Part shown: piece by piece, positions 1 to 11,020 of the stretch | Position numbering within the stretch: the first letter of the stretch is position 1 | Layout of the letters: every line of letters begins with the position of its first letter | Assembly (NCBI GenBank): GCA_937880925.1 | Contig: CALGGB010000011.1 | Span: 1 to 35,698, forward strand | DNA: 35,698 nucleotides | Direction: 5' to 3' | From: an uncultured Rhodospirillaceae bacterium | GTDB taxonomy: Bacteria > Pseudomonadota > Alphaproteobacteria > SP197 | Translations under genes and position numbers: made by a program | The notes under the pieces: model-generated | The model's database searches: none | Told to the model about the DNA's origin: nothing | What the model saw: only the letters and a program-made list of their open reading frames with translations

Positions 1-408
1 GAGCAGGCGATCGCCTCGGGCGAGATCGCTGCGGCCTATTCCTGGAACCAGTCCTATGTGCAGCTTCAGCAGCAGGGCATTCCGGTGGGTTACATGGTGC
101 CCAAGGAGGGCGTCTTCGCCTGGGGCTCGGGTTTCATCATCCACAAGGATGCAACCGATCTCGACGCCGTCTACAGCTACATCGACGCCTGGATCTCGCC
201 GGAGTCCGGCGCCTGGCTGATCGACAACTACGGCTACGGCAGCGCCAATCTGGCGGCCTATGACCTGCTCAGCCCGGAGCGACTGGCGGAACTGGGCTTT
301 GCCGATCCCGAGGCGCTGATCGCCAACACGATCTTCTTCCCGGCCATGGAGCCGGACTACGAAGCCAAGTACGAGACGCTCTACCAGGACGTCCGCGCGG
401 GCGCCTGA
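1..408 (+). CDS. ABC transporter extracellular solute-binding protein (spermidine/putrescine PotD-like), C-terminal part; 5' end outside window
   Basis: Frame 1 is open from base 1 (EQAIASGEIAAAYSWNQSYVQLQQQGIPVGYMVPKEGVFAWGSGFIIHKDATDLDAVYSYIDAWISPESGAWLIDNYGYGSAN...). PotD-like C-terminal pattern (VPKEG, YIDAWISPE, NYGYGSAN). Confidence 0.8.
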   Translation, partial: EQAIASGEIAAAYSWNQSYVQLQQQGIPVGYMVPKEGVFAWGSGFIIHKDATDLDAVYSYIDAWISPESGAWLIDNYGYGSANLAAYDLLSPERLAELGFADPEALIANTIFFPAMEPDYEAKYETLYQDVRAGA

Positions 409-434
409 CGGAGAGCCAAGACGCGTGAGCCTGG

Positions 435-464
435 GCCGGCGGGGGCGACTCCGCCGGCCTTTTT
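435..464 (+). terminator. Rho-independent terminator after the solute-binding protein gene
   Basis: Perfect 8-bp stem GCCGGCGG / CCGCCGGC (435-442 / 451-458) followed by C-TTTTT (460-464). Confidence 0.75.
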
Positions 465-539
465 CACGGGCCCGTCCTTGCCGATTGCATCCGTTGTACA
501 GAGCCCCGATAACAGCCTTTCACCATCGGGGGATGGCCT

Positions 540-1406
540 GTGTCCGATCACGCCAAGGGGCTGCTGCTGACGTCGCTGGGCGTGCTGGTCATCGTGCCCG
601 ATGCACTGCTGATCCGCCTGATCGAAGTCGATTCCTGGACGCTGGCATTCTGGCGCGGCCTGCTCTCGGCCGTTGGCCTGGCCATCGGCCTTGCCCTGAT
701 CTACCGCGGCCGGTTCCTGGCCATGATGCTGGGTATCGGCGCCATGGGCCTGCTGATCGGCGCGCTGTTCGGCCTGGGCACCGTCACCTTCGTCTGGGCG
801 ATCACGCACACCACGGCGGCCAACACCCTGCTCATCGTCTCCACGGGCAGCATGTTCGGGGCGCTGTTCTCCTGGCTGCTGATGCGCGAGAAGCTGGCGC
901 GGCGCACCCTGATCGCCATGATCGGTACCCTTGTCGGCCTGCTGGTGCTGGTCGCGGGCGATCTCGGCGGCGGGCGCTGGGACGGCGACCTTTCGGCCCT
1001 GGCAACCGCCGCGCTGGCAGGCCTCACCTTTACGCTCATCCGCAAGCATTCAGGCATCGACATGGTGCCGGCGCTGATCTTCGGCGGCATCGTCACCGCG
1101 CTGGTCGCCCTGCCCTTCTCTGCGCCGGCCATGGTGCTGGAGGAAGATGTCGTGCTGCTGGCCGTGATGGGCCTGGCGATGATTCCGCTCGCCTTTGCCC
1201 TGCAGTTCGTCGGCGCGCGCTACATTCCCGCCGCCGAGGTCAGCCTGCTGATCCTGCTGGAGGCGGTGCTCGCCCCGCTGCTGCTGTGGCTGGTGCTGGC
1301 CGAACATCCCGGCCCCACGGCCCTGCCGGGTGGCGCCATCGTGCTGGCCTCACTCGGCCTCAATGCCGCCTGGGGCCTGCGGCGCAGTCCTCGCCTGCTC
1401 AGGTGA
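540..1406 (+). CDS. DMT superfamily (EamA) transporter
   Basis: 288 aa, multiple hydrophobic segments, EamA-like repeats (FWRGLLSAVGLAIGLAL; ALQFVGARYIPAAEVSLLILLEAVLAPLLLWLVLAE). Confidence 0.85.
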   Translation: MSDHAKGLLLTSLGVLVIVPDALLIRLIEVDSWTLAFWRGLLSAVGLAIGLALIYRGRFLAMMLGIGAMGLLIGALFGLGTVTFVWAITHTTAANTLLIVSTGSMFGALFSWLLMREKLARRTLIAMIGTLVGLLVLVAGDLGGGRWDGDLSALATAALAGLTFTLIRKHSGIDMVPALIFGGIVTALVALPFSAPAMVLEEDVVLLAVMGLAMIPLAFALQFVGARYIPAAEVSLLILLEAVLAPLLLWLVLAEHPGPTALPGGAIVLASLGLNAAWGLRRSPRLLR

Positions 1407-2640
1407 CAGCCGGGCGGTTGGCATAGGCGGGCGTTTCCCAGGCCCCTGTTTCCATCACCTTGCGCATGACCTCGACCGCGTTCCACACGTCCGCGAAGCC
1501 GATGTAAAGCGGTGCGAAACCAAAGCGCAGGATATCGGGTGCGCGGAAATCGCCGACCACGCCGCGGTCGATCATGGCGCGCACGATGGCGTAACCCTTT
1601 GCATGGCGGAAGGAGACCTGGCTGCCGCGTTGTTCGGCATCACGGGGGGCCGCCAGCTTCAGTCCGTGTCCCGCACAGCGTTCCTCGACCAAGGCAACGA
1701 ACAGATCGGTAAGCGCCATGCTCTTTTGCCGCACCACCGCCAGATCGACGCCCTCAAAGGCATCAAGCGCCGCGACCAGCGCGCGCATGGAAAGGATCGG
1801 CTGGGTGCCGGTCAGCATGGCGGCGATGCCGGCTGCCGGTGTGTAGCCGCTGGCAAAGGCAAAGGGTTCGGCATGGCTCCACCAGCCGGTCAGCGGCTGG
1901 ACCAGGTCGCCATGATGGGCGCGGGCGGCATAGAGGAAGCCCGGCGCCCCGGGCCCGCCGTTGAGATACTTGTAGGTGCAGCCCACGGCAAAATCGGCGG
2001 AGCAGTCGGACAACGCGATCGGCATGATGCCGGCGCTGTGACAGAGATCCCAGAGGATCACTGCGCCCGCGGCATGGGCACACTCGGTGAGTGCCGCCAT
2101 GTCGCGCAGGGCCCCGGTGCGGTAATCGACCTGATTGACCAGCACGACAGCGGTATCGCCGTCGATCAGTTCCTCCAGGGTCTCGCCGTCGCGCCCCTGG
2201 AGCCGCGTCACCAGACCGGGCCGCGCCGCCGCCACGCCCGAGGCGATATAGAGATCGGTCGGGAAGCCGGCCTGTTCGGCGACCAGGACATGACGGTCCG
2301 GCTGCAAGGCCAGCGCGGCATGCAGGCACTTGTAGAGGTTGATCGAAACGGTGTCGCAGACCAGCACCTCATCGTCGCCGGCACCGATCAGCGGCGCCAG
2401 CCGCGCGCCCAGGGTGCGGGGCAAGGCAAACCAGCCTGCCGTGTTCCAGCTTGCGATCAGATCAACCGCCCATTCATCGGCGATCGCGCGCTGGAGTTCG
2501 GAGAACACGGCAACCGGCGCCGGCCCCAGTGAGTTGCCGTCGAGATAGATGAGGCCATCGGGAAGATGGAAGCGCTCGCGCACCGCCGCCAGCGGATCGG
2601 CGGCATCACGCGCCAGAATCTCCGGCGGCGGCGGCACCAT
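1399..2640 (-). CDS. kynU: Kynureninase
   Basis: 413 aa; YLDGNSLGP, WDLCHSAG, PLP-lysine motif VGCTYKYLNGGPGAPGFLY, and PLTGWWSHAEPFAF are kynureninase-type motifs. Confidence 0.92.
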   Translation of the reverse strand: MVPPPPEILARDAADPLAAVRERFHLPDGLIYLDGNSLGPAPVAVFSELQRAIADEWAVDLIASWNTAGWFALPRTLGARLAPLIGAGDDEVLVCDTVSINLYKCLHAALALQPDRHVLVAEQAGFPTDLYIASGVAAARPGLVTRLQGRDGETLEELIDGDTAVVLVNQVDYRTGALRDMAALTECAHAAGAVILWDLCHSAGIMPIALSDCSADFAVGCTYKYLNGGPGAPGFLYAARAHHGDLVQPLTGWWSHAEPFAFASGYTPAAGIAAMLTGTQPILSMRALVAALDAFEGVDLAVVRQKSMALTDLFVALVEERCAGHGLKLAAPRDAEQRGSQVSFRHAKGYAIVRAMIDRGVVGDFRAPDILRFGFAPLYIGFADVWNAVEVMRKVMETGAWETPAYANRPAVT

Positions 2641-2644
2641 GGCG

Positions 2645-3559
2645 TCAGGCCGGGTCGAGCCGTGCCGGGAAACCGGGCGCGCGCAGGTCGGTCTTCAGGG
2701 CATCCTCGAGCAGTTTCACGATCTGGGTCGACTGAGCGTTGCCACCGTATTCCTGGCGGCCACGCCAGAATATCTGCTCGACATGGCTGGCGATCTCCAG
2801 GGGCACGCCGAACTCCTTGCCCATGTCGTGGGCAAAGCCCAGGTTCTTGCAGGCAAGGTCCATGGTGAAGGCGACATCGTAGCTGCCGTTGAGGATGAGC
2901 TGGCCCTCGGTCTCATGGACGAAGCTGTTGCCCGAGGAGGCCTTGATCGCCTCCCAGGACTGGGCGAGGTCGAGGCCACCGCGCTTGGCCAGCATCAGGG
3001 CCTCGCCGCAGGCCACCAGATTGATGAAGGCCAGCATATTGGTGATGACCTTGATCACCGATGCGCTGCCCAGCGGACCCATGTGCAGGATCTGGCCGCC
3101 CATGGCCTGGAAGGCCGGCAGGTGGGCATCGAACAGCGCCTTGTCGCCACCGACCAGCACGGTGATCTCGCCCGCAGCAGCGCGGTGGACGCCGCCGGTC
3201 ACCGGGGCTTCCAGCATGGAAACGCCCTTGGTCTGGGCCAGCTTGACCAGCCGCTCGACGTCGTGGCGGTCGCTGGTCGACATATCGATCCAGACGAGAC
3301 CCTTCTTCGCGCCCTCCAGAACACCGTTCTTGCCAGCGACCACCGCATCGACCGCCGCCGGGGACGGCAGGCAGGTGATGACCGCATCACAGGCGGCTGC
3401 GACAGCGGCGGGTGTCTCTGCCCAGTCGGCACCCTTGGCCATCAGATCGGCCGCAGCTTCGGGGTGGAGGTCGTTGACGACAACATCGAAGCCCTCGCGC
3501 ACGAGGCTGCCGGCGAGGAAGGCGCCGAGATTGCCGAGGCCGATGAATCCGTAGCGCAT
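2645..3559 (-). CDS. NAD(P)-dependent oxidoreductase of the 3-hydroxyisobutyrate dehydrogenase family
   Basis: 304 aa; MRYGFIGLGNLGAFLAGSLVREGFDVVVNDL Rossmann motif, MLEAPVTGGVHRAAAGEITVLVGGD, GSASVIKVITNMLAF (catalytic Lys region). Confidence 0.88.
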   Translation of the reverse strand: MRYGFIGLGNLGAFLAGSLVREGFDVVVNDLHPEAAADLMAKGADWAETPAAVAAACDAVITCLPSPAAVDAVVAGKNGVLEGAKKGLVWIDMSTSDRHDVERLVKLAQTKGVSMLEAPVTGGVHRAAAGEITVLVGGDKALFDAHLPAFQAMGGQILHMGPLGSASVIKVITNMLAFINLVACGEALMLAKRGGLDLAQSWEAIKASSGNSFVHETEGQLILNGSYDVAFTMDLACKNLGFAHDMGKEFGVPLEIASHVEQIFWRGRQEYGGNAQSTQIVKLLEDALKTDLRAPGFPARLDPA

Positions 3560-3635
3560 GATGGTGGGCTCCTTGATTGGGAATTCTGTCTCTCTCTGTC
3601 ACCTCCGGCCTGACCGGACCATGACAATGGAGGGT

Positions 3636-4829
3636 TCAGTCGAAATCCGCGGGGTGGTCGCTCATTTCCAGATGCAGCGCGGTGCCGGTATAGGGATTGG
3701 CTTCGGCGACCTCCTCGTTGAGTTCAACGCCAAGGCCCGGCTCGGGCGAGGGAATGACAAAGCCGTCTTCCCACCGCATGGGCTTCTTGAGGATTTCGCT
3801 GTGGAAACCGCCCCACTGCTGGATGCTCTCCAGGATCAGGAAGTTGGGGGTGCATGCCGCAAGTGCGGCATTGGCTGCACCCTCGATGGGGCCGCAATAG
3901 AGGTGCGGTGCAATCTGGGCGTAGTGCGCCTCGGCCATGCCGGCAATCTTCTTGGCCTCCAGCAGGCCGCCGACGCGGCCGAGCGCCATCTGCAGGATGC
4001 TCGCCGCGCCGCTCGCCAGAACCCGGGCGAACTCGTACTTGGTCGCCAGGCGTTCGCCCGTGGCGATGGGTATCGAGGTGCCGCGCGCCACCTTGGCCAT
4101 CTCCTCGGGCATCTCGGGTGGTGTAGGCTCCTCGAACCACAGGGGATCGTAGGGTTCCAGCTTCCTGGCCAGGCGAATGGCGCCCGCAGGGGTGAACTGG
4201 CCGTGGGTGCCAAAGAGCAGATCGGCCTTGGTGCCGACCGCCTCGCGCAGTTTCTTCACGAAGGTCTCGGAAAGCTCCAGGCGCTCCAGCGAGGGCTGAC
4301 GCGGATCGAAGGCCGAGAACGGGCCGGCCGGATCGAACTTCACGGCGGTGAAACCCTGGGAGACGTACTTGGCGGCGCGCTCGGCAGATAGATCGGGATC
4401 CTCATAGACGTTCGTCGTGTCGCCGTCCTCGGGATAGATATAGGTGTAGGAACGCAGCCGTTCATGCACCTTGCCGCCGAGAAGTTCATAAACCGGCTTG
4501 TCGACCGCCTTGCCGATGATGTCCCAGCAGGCCATCTCCAGGCCCGAGAGCACGGCGATGAGCGAGAGTTCCGGGCGCTGGCTGAAGCCGCTGCCATAGA
4601 CGTTGCGCCACATGGTCTCGATGCGGAACGGGTCCTTGCCGATGACATGGCGCACGGCAACATCCTCGGTCATGGCAGCCACGATGTGCGGCGAGAAGGT
4701 GGCGGTATAGACCTCGCCATAGCCGACGATGCCGTTGTCGGTGGTGAGTTTGAGGAAGACAAAATAGTTGCCGCCGAAATGCGGCGGCGGATTGCCCACC
4801 ACAAAGGTCTTGATGTCGGTGATCTTCAC
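3636..4829 (-). CDS. Mandelate racemase/muconate lactonizing enzyme family protein (enolase superfamily)
   Basis: 397 aa; MKITDIKTFVVGNPPPHFGGNYFVFLKLTTDNGIVGYGE, WFEEPTPPE, IPIATGERL, IAPHLYCGP. Confidence 0.88.
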   Translation of the reverse strand: MKITDIKTFVVGNPPPHFGGNYFVFLKLTTDNGIVGYGEVYTATFSPHIVAAMTEDVAVRHVIGKDPFRIETMWRNVYGSGFSQRPELSLIAVLSGLEMACWDIIGKAVDKPVYELLGGKVHERLRSYTYIYPEDGDTTNVYEDPDLSAERAAKYVSQGFTAVKFDPAGPFSAFDPRQPSLERLELSETFVKKLREAVGTKADLLFGTHGQFTPAGAIRLARKLEPYDPLWFEEPTPPEMPEEMAKVARGTSIPIATGERLATKYEFARVLASGAASILQMALGRVGGLLEAKKIAGMAEAHYAQIAPHLYCGPIEGAANAALAACTPNFLILESIQQWGGFHSEILKKPMRWEDGFVIPSPEPGLGVELNEEVAEANPYTGTALHLEMSDHPADFD

Positions 4830-4953
4830 TGGCCCTGCCTCCCGGTTCGGGCGGACTCAAGCGGAAGCCGGGCCAGCGTGCAAGGGAGCAATTGCGGCAT
4901 ACCGCCCCGCCGGGCCAGACTGCGGCGGTTTCAACACAACCGGCGTCCCCTCC

Positions 4954-6090
4954 ATGAGCCTTTCTCCCGAACTTTGCAAAGCCCTGTCGCGGGTCACGCC
5001 GGTCATGGCGCAATCGGCGACCTTGCCGCCTGCCTGCTACACGGACCCGGCGGTCCACGAGGCCGACTGCGCCATGCTGCGGGCAAGCTGGATCGGCATC
5101 GGCCGGGCCGACCGCTGGAGCAAGCCGGGCGACTACACAGCCATGATCCTGGCGGGGGTGCCGGCGATCGTGGTGCGGGCCAGGGACGGCAGCCTGAAGG
5201 CCCATGCCAACACCTGCCGCCATCGCGGGCTGCAACTGGTGGAGGGCGAAGGCAACGTCGCGCGCTTCACCTGTCCGTTCCACGGCTGGACCTATGGCCT
5301 GGACGGGGAACTCCGCGGCGCATCCCGCATGGGCCATGCCTGTGATTTCGACACCGGCAGTTTCGGCCTGACCGGTTTCCGCACGGCCGAGCGCGGCGGC
5401 TTTGCCTTTGTCTGCATGGATGAGGCCGTGGCCGATATCGACGCCTGGCTTGGCAACTTCGGCGAGCACCATGCTCCCTGGCCGCTCGATACGCTGGTGA
5501 CAGCGCACCACCGCACCTTCGAGGTCGCCTGCAACTGGAAGCTTTTCCTGGAGGTGTTCAACGAGTGGTACCACCTGCGCTACGTTCACGGCGCGACCTT
5601 CGGCAACATCTACCAGGAGCCCGATGCCCCCGATGCCGCAACCGGGGCGACCTTCAGCCAGTTCGGCGTCACGCAGGGCACCGGCGGCCTGAAGGAAAGC
5701 GAACAGGAGGCGGCCCTGCCCACCATGCCGGGACTTTCGGGGCGCAACCGCCAGGGTGTGCGCTACACCTGGGTCTATCCCACCATCACCTTCGCGGCCG
5801 GTGTCGACGCCCTTTGGGCCTATGACGCCCAGCCGGTCAGCGCGGAGCGCTGCAGCGTCACCATGTGGGTCGCGTTCCCGCCCGAGACGGTGGCAAGTCC
5901 CGGGTTCGAGGAGAAGGCGGCGCGCTACTACGTGCGCATGGACGAGGCGCTGGACGAGGACATCGCCATGCTGGAGCGCCAGCAAAAGGGCATGACCTCA
6001 CCCTATGCCCGTCAGGGCCGGTGGTCCGAGCTGGAGCCCGGCGCGGCAAGTTTTGCAGCCTGGTATGCAGAGCGGCTGACCGCAGCCTGA
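4954..6090 (+). CDS. Rieske [2Fe-2S] aromatic-ring-hydroxylating-type oxygenase alpha subunit (copy 1)
   Basis: 378 aa from ATG 4954 (ORF track extends upstream to 4768). Rieske CRHRGLQL...FTCPFHGW; mononuclear iron region NWKLFLEVFNEWYHLRYVH. Confidence 0.9.
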   Translation: MSLSPELCKALSRVTPVMAQSATLPPACYTDPAVHEADCAMLRASWIGIGRADRWSKPGDYTAMILAGVPAIVVRARDGSLKAHANTCRHRGLQLVEGEGNVARFTCPFHGWTYGLDGELRGASRMGHACDFDTGSFGLTGFRTAERGGFAFVCMDEAVADIDAWLGNFGEHHAPWPLDTLVTAHHRTFEVACNWKLFLEVFNEWYHLRYVHGATFGNIYQEPDAPDAATGATFSQFGVTQGTGGLKESEQEAALPTMPGLSGRNRQGVRYTWVYPTITFAAGVDALWAYDAQPVSAERCSVTMWVAFPPETVASPGFEEKAARYYVRMDEALDEDIAMLERQQKGMTSPYARQGRWSELEPGAASFAAWYAERLTAA

Positions 6091-6101
6091 AATACCAAAC
6101 A

Positions 6102-6136
6102 CAAACGGCCCATGGCGCGATGCCATGGGCCGTTTG
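6102..6136. terminator. Strong hairpin between convergent genes, probable bidirectional terminator
   Basis: Perfect 15-bp inverted repeat CAAACGGCCCATGGC (6102-6116) - 5-nt loop - GCCATGGGCCGTTTG (6122-6136). On the minus strand it is followed by a T-rich tail (TGTTTGGTATTT). Confidence 0.75.
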
Positions 6137-6184
6137 CAGCTTCAGGCCAGCCCGGCGCCATGATGGCGTCAGGCTGATGTTCGA

Positions 6185-7510
<1,326 letters not shown>

Positions 7511-7574
7511 TGGGAATCCATACGTGTGCACGGCGCGCCGGCGTGGTGCCGCGTGCGGTGCGAGGGAATTGGAA

Positions 7575-7594
7575 GACGGACCGGAGGGTCCGTC
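7575..7594. promoter_or_regulatory. Intergenic hairpin between infA and rhlE (possible attenuator or processing element)
   Basis: Perfect 8-bp stem GACGGACC / GGTCCGTC with 4-nt loop. Confidence 0.4.
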
Positions 7595-7616
7595 CATTGT
7601 CAGCGGGAGGTGGTGC

Positions 7617-7895
7617 CTAGCGGCGCCGGTTGCGGGGCGACTGACGGCCGGTACCCATGCGGGGAACGGCGTTTTCGTCCTTGTGCCGGAAGTTGATGCG
7701 CGCTTTGGTCAGGTCGTAAGGCGTCATCTCGAGCGTCACGCGGTCGCCGGTCAGCACGCGAATGCGCGCCTTCCTCATGCGGCCGGAGGTGTACGCCATC
7801 ACCTCATGACCATTGTCCAGGACAACGCGGAAATGCGCGTCCGGCAGGACCTCGGTCACGACGCCTTCGGTTTCAATCAGGTCTTCTTTCGACAT
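7617..7895 (-). CDS. infA: Translation initiation factor IF-1 with a short basic C-terminal extension
   Basis: [72 protein letters not shown] plus tail [22 protein letters not shown]-like GTGGAGAACACATG precedes this start. Confidence 0.93.
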   Translation of the reverse strand: MSKEDLIETEGVVTEVLPDAHFRVVLDNGHEVMAYTSGRMRKARIRVLTGDRVTLEMTPYDLTKARINFRHKDENAVPRMGTGRQSPRNRRR

Positions 7896-8208
7896 GTGTT
7901 CTCCACGATCGTTCGCGCGCCCGGTGTCGCCATTGATGGCGCACAACCCGGACGGGCCCGATCGCAGGATTGGTTCTATGCCGACGATCCGTCAGGCCAG
8001 CAGGCCGCTCGGCATGTTCACAGGCCATGTTGGCCTGTCCATCCGTATTCAGCCTCCAACGAAGAATGCATGCGATCTCTAGGGGTCGCAGTTGCAGCGT
8101 CTGGCAAAGCGGAACTCAGATGCCGCCTATGTGGTCGTTAACCGTAACAAAAGCAAGCCTTTTCGCCGCGGTGGCCACGGTGCAGGCATCCGGGGCACAC
8201 TCACCATC

Positions 8209-8841
8209 ATGACCACATCCAAGGAATCCATCCTCGCCCGCGTCTATGGCGCACGCAACAACGAGGACCTCGCAGAAGGCTACGACGGCTGGGCCGGCGA
8301 CTACGACGGCGACATGGAACAGCGTGGCTACCGCCTGCCCGGCATCGTCACGGCACTGACCGCGCGCCATGTCGCAATCGGTGACGGCCCGCTGCTGGAT
8401 GCTGGGGCGGGCAGCGGTCTGCTGGGTATCTGGCTGCAGCTTCTGGGCTACAGCGACATCACAGGCATCGACCTGTCGCAGGGCATGCTGGATCTGGCAG
8501 CAGGGACCGGGGCCTACACCGCGCTGCACCGCATGGCCCTGGGCGAGCCGCTGGATTTCCGCGACGGCGCTTTCGCCGCCGTCGTCTCGGCGGGCACCTT
8601 TGGGCGCACCCATGCACCGGCAGCCGGCTTCGACGAACTGGTCCGCGTTGCCCGTCCCGGCGGCCATCTGATCCTCAGCGTGCGCGCCAAGGGCATGGAG
8701 GAAGCCGGCTTTCCGGATGCACTGGAACGGCTGGAGCAGGCCGGAGCGTGGCGGCGGATCGGCACGACCGGCCCCTTCCAGGCGATGCGCAATGAACCCG
8801 AAAGCCTCTACGTGGTCCACGTCTGCCGGAAGTCCGGCTGA
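8209..8841 (+). CDS. Class I SAM-dependent methyltransferase
   Basis: ATG at 8209 (MTTSKESILARVYGARNNEDLAEGYDGWAGDYDGDM...); SAM motif LLDAGAGSGLLGIWLQLLGYSDITGIDLSQGMLDLA. Confidence 0.88.
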   Translation: MTTSKESILARVYGARNNEDLAEGYDGWAGDYDGDMEQRGYRLPGIVTALTARHVAIGDGPLLDAGAGSGLLGIWLQLLGYSDITGIDLSQGMLDLAAGTGAYTALHRMALGEPLDFRDGAFAAVVSAGTFGRTHAPAAGFDELVRVARPGGHLILSVRAKGMEEAGFPDALERLEQAGAWRRIGTTGPFQAMRNEPESLYVVHVCRKSG

Positions 8842-8845
8842 CACT

Positions 8846-9988
8846 TCAGCCGCCCAGCAGGGCGTTGCGCACCATGGTCTGGAAGAAGTGGACGTGGTGC
8901 TCGCTGAACTCCGGGTGGGCGCGGTCGACGACGAAGCGGCCCTGGCGGTAGCCCAGGGAATGGAGGCCCTTCTGCACACCCTCGCAGAGGCCGACATCCT
9001 CCTTCACCAGCACGTTCTTGATGTAGTCGATGAAGCGGCGCTCCAGTTCGCTGGGCTCACGCGAGGTGAAGTAGAAGTCCCAGCGTTCCCGGGTCGTCTC
9101 CGGCCCCGTCGGCATGACGCGGAACATCGCAAGACTCGCCGATCCCGGATACATGAGCGGGATCAGCGTCGGCCAGATGTAGCCGAACAGGGCGTCCTGC
9201 TCGACCTCCTCGGCCTTGAGCGCATAGGCGCCGTTGTCGAGCTGCTTCTTCTCGACCTTGTGGCTGAAGGTGATGCCGTCGTCGGACCAGGTCGCCTTGT
9301 TGTCGTAATCGACGAGCTCCATCAGCGTCTTGTGGTTAGCATCGCAGTGGTAGCATTCGTGGTTGTTGTCGATAACGGTCTTCCAGTTGGCCTGGATGTC
9401 GATCTCCCAGCGTTCGGCGCGCACGAGGTCGCCAAGGCGCGGGCAGGCCTCCTCCATGTCGTGCACGTATTTCGGCGCCAGCTCGATGAGCGGGCGGGCG
9501 TCCATGTCCAGGTTGACGAAAAGGAAACCGCCATAGACCTCCAGCCGCACCGGCTTGAGATCGGCGTTGTCGGAGATCCAGTTCTGCAGGCTGTCGCGGC
9601 CGCGGGCCTGGCGGAACCTGCCGTCGCTGCCGTAGCACCATTGGTGATAGGGGCAGGTGATCAGCTTGGCGTTGCCCGAGCCCTCCAGCAGCGGATGGGC
9701 GCGGTGGCTGCAGACGTTGTGGAAGGCGCGCAGTTCGCCGTCGCGGCCGCGGATGATGACGATGCGCTGGTCGACGACATCGCCGGTGATGTAGTCGCCG
9801 GGCTTGGGCAGGTCGCTGACATGTCCCTGGTACCACCAGGTGCGATAGAAGATCGCCTGGTGCTCGGCCCTGTAGACCCCGGGTTCGTAGTACCACTCGG
9901 CCGGAAGGGTGAAGGAGTTCTCGGCCGTGCTGTCGAAGCGGCCGGCCTCCAGACGGAGGGGAGCACCCAGGGGACTGTGTTCGTTCAT
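8846..9988 (-). CDS. Rieske oxygenase alpha subunit, GbcA/stachydrine-demethylase-like (copy 2)
   Basis: Start at MNEHSPLGAPLRL. Rieske CSHRAHPLL...ITCPYHQW; NWKTVIDNNHECYHCDANH resembles the ENNRECYHC pattern of quaternary-amine N-demethylases. Confidence 0.88.
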   Translation of the reverse strand: MNEHSPLGAPLRLEAGRFDSTAENSFTLPAEWYYEPGVYRAEHQAIFYRTWWYQGHVSDLPKPGDYITGDVVDQRIVIIRGRDGELRAFHNVCSHRAHPLLEGSGNAKLITCPYHQWCYGSDGRFRQARGRDSLQNWISDNADLKPVRLEVYGGFLFVNLDMDARPLIELAPKYVHDMEEACPRLGDLVRAERWEIDIQANWKTVIDNNHECYHCDANHKTLMELVDYDNKATWSDDGITFSHKVEKKQLDNGAYALKAEEVEQDALFGYIWPTLIPLMYPGSASLAMFRVMPTGPETTRERWDFYFTSREPSELERRFIDYIKNVLVKEDVGLCEGVQKGLHSLGYRQGRFVVDRAHPEFSEHHVHFFQTMVRNALLGG

Positions 9989-10124
9989 CGCGGCACTCCG
10001 GGCGGGCCGGCCATGGACCAGATCGGCCATCCATGGCACAGCAAATGGAAGGCTCACGATAATCGCTGGAATCCTGCAGGTTCAACGCAGTAAACTTCTG
10101 CTCATGGATCAGGGAATTTGATGT

Positions 10125-11012
10125 ATGCGCCGCGCGCTGCCGTCGCTCAACGGGCTGCGGGTGTTCGAGGTCGCCGCGCGCTGCCTGGGCTTCACGCGGG
10201 CGGCCGACGAACTCGGCCTGACCCAGGGGGCGGTTAGCTACCAGATCAAGAAGCTCGAGGACGACCTGGGTTTTGACCTGTTCCGGCGCGAGGGGCGCAC
10301 CATCGCCCTGACCGATGCGGGGCGCCGCCTGCTGCCGGTGCTGCAGCGCAGCTTCACCGACATTGCCGGCACGGTGGCCGGCCTGCGCGCCGAGCAGGCC
10401 AACCAGATCGCCATTGCCGTGAGCACCTACTTTGCCTCGCGCTGGCTGCTGCCGCGCCTGACCGGCTTCATGGCGCGCCACCCCGACGTCGGCATTCGCC
10501 TCGTCCATCTGCCCGGCGTGGCCCACCAGGGCATGCCGGAGGCCGACATCGCGGTGCGCTGGGGCCAGGGCGGCTGGCGCGACGGTCGCGTCGAGCTGCT
10601 GTTCGAGGCCGGGCTGACCCCGGTCTGCAGCCCGGCGTTGGCCGCCGGTGCGGTGCCGGTCAGCGCGCCGCGGGACCTGCGCAACCACACCTTCCTGCAC
10701 GACGACGAGACCCAGACCGCATGGCTCGCATGGCTCAAGCTGGCGGGCGTGGGCGACCCCGGCCTGCTGCGCGGTCCTGTGATCGTCGATCCCAACGTAC
10801 GCATGCAGGCCGCCATCGACGGCCAGGGCTTTGCGCTGGCCGATGACCTGGTCGCCGACGACATCGCGGCCGGCCGCCTGGTCGCGCCCTTCGGCCTGCG
10901 CCTGGGCGGCCACGGCTACCACCTGATCCACCGGCCAGAGGCGCTACCGCGCCCGACCGTCGCCCTGTTCCGCGACTGGCTTCTGGCCGAAGCGACGGGC
11001 AGGACTGCCTGA
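10125..11012 (+). CDS. LysR family transcriptional regulator (GcvA-like)
   Basis: MRRALPSLNGLRVFEVAARCLGFTRAADELGLTQGAVSYQIKKLEDDLGFDLFRREGRTIALTDAGRRLLPVL; GcvA-type helix-turn-helix. Confidence 0.92.
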   Translation: MRRALPSLNGLRVFEVAARCLGFTRAADELGLTQGAVSYQIKKLEDDLGFDLFRREGRTIALTDAGRRLLPVLQRSFTDIAGTVAGLRAEQANQIAIAVSTYFASRWLLPRLTGFMARHPDVGIRLVHLPGVAHQGMPEADIAVRWGQGGWRDGRVELLFEAGLTPVCSPALAAGAVPVSAPRDLRNHTFLHDDETQTAWLAWLKLAGVGDPGLLRGPVIVDPNVRMQAAIDGQGFALADDLVADDIAAGRLVAPFGLRLGGHGYHLIHRPEALPRPTVALFRDWLLAEATGRTA

Positions 11013-11020
11013 AGGCCCTC

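Noticed and set aside
4486-5985. 499-aa minus-strand ORF
   Set aside because: Antisense to Rieske copy 1 and out of frame with the enolase-superfamily gene; shadow ORF.
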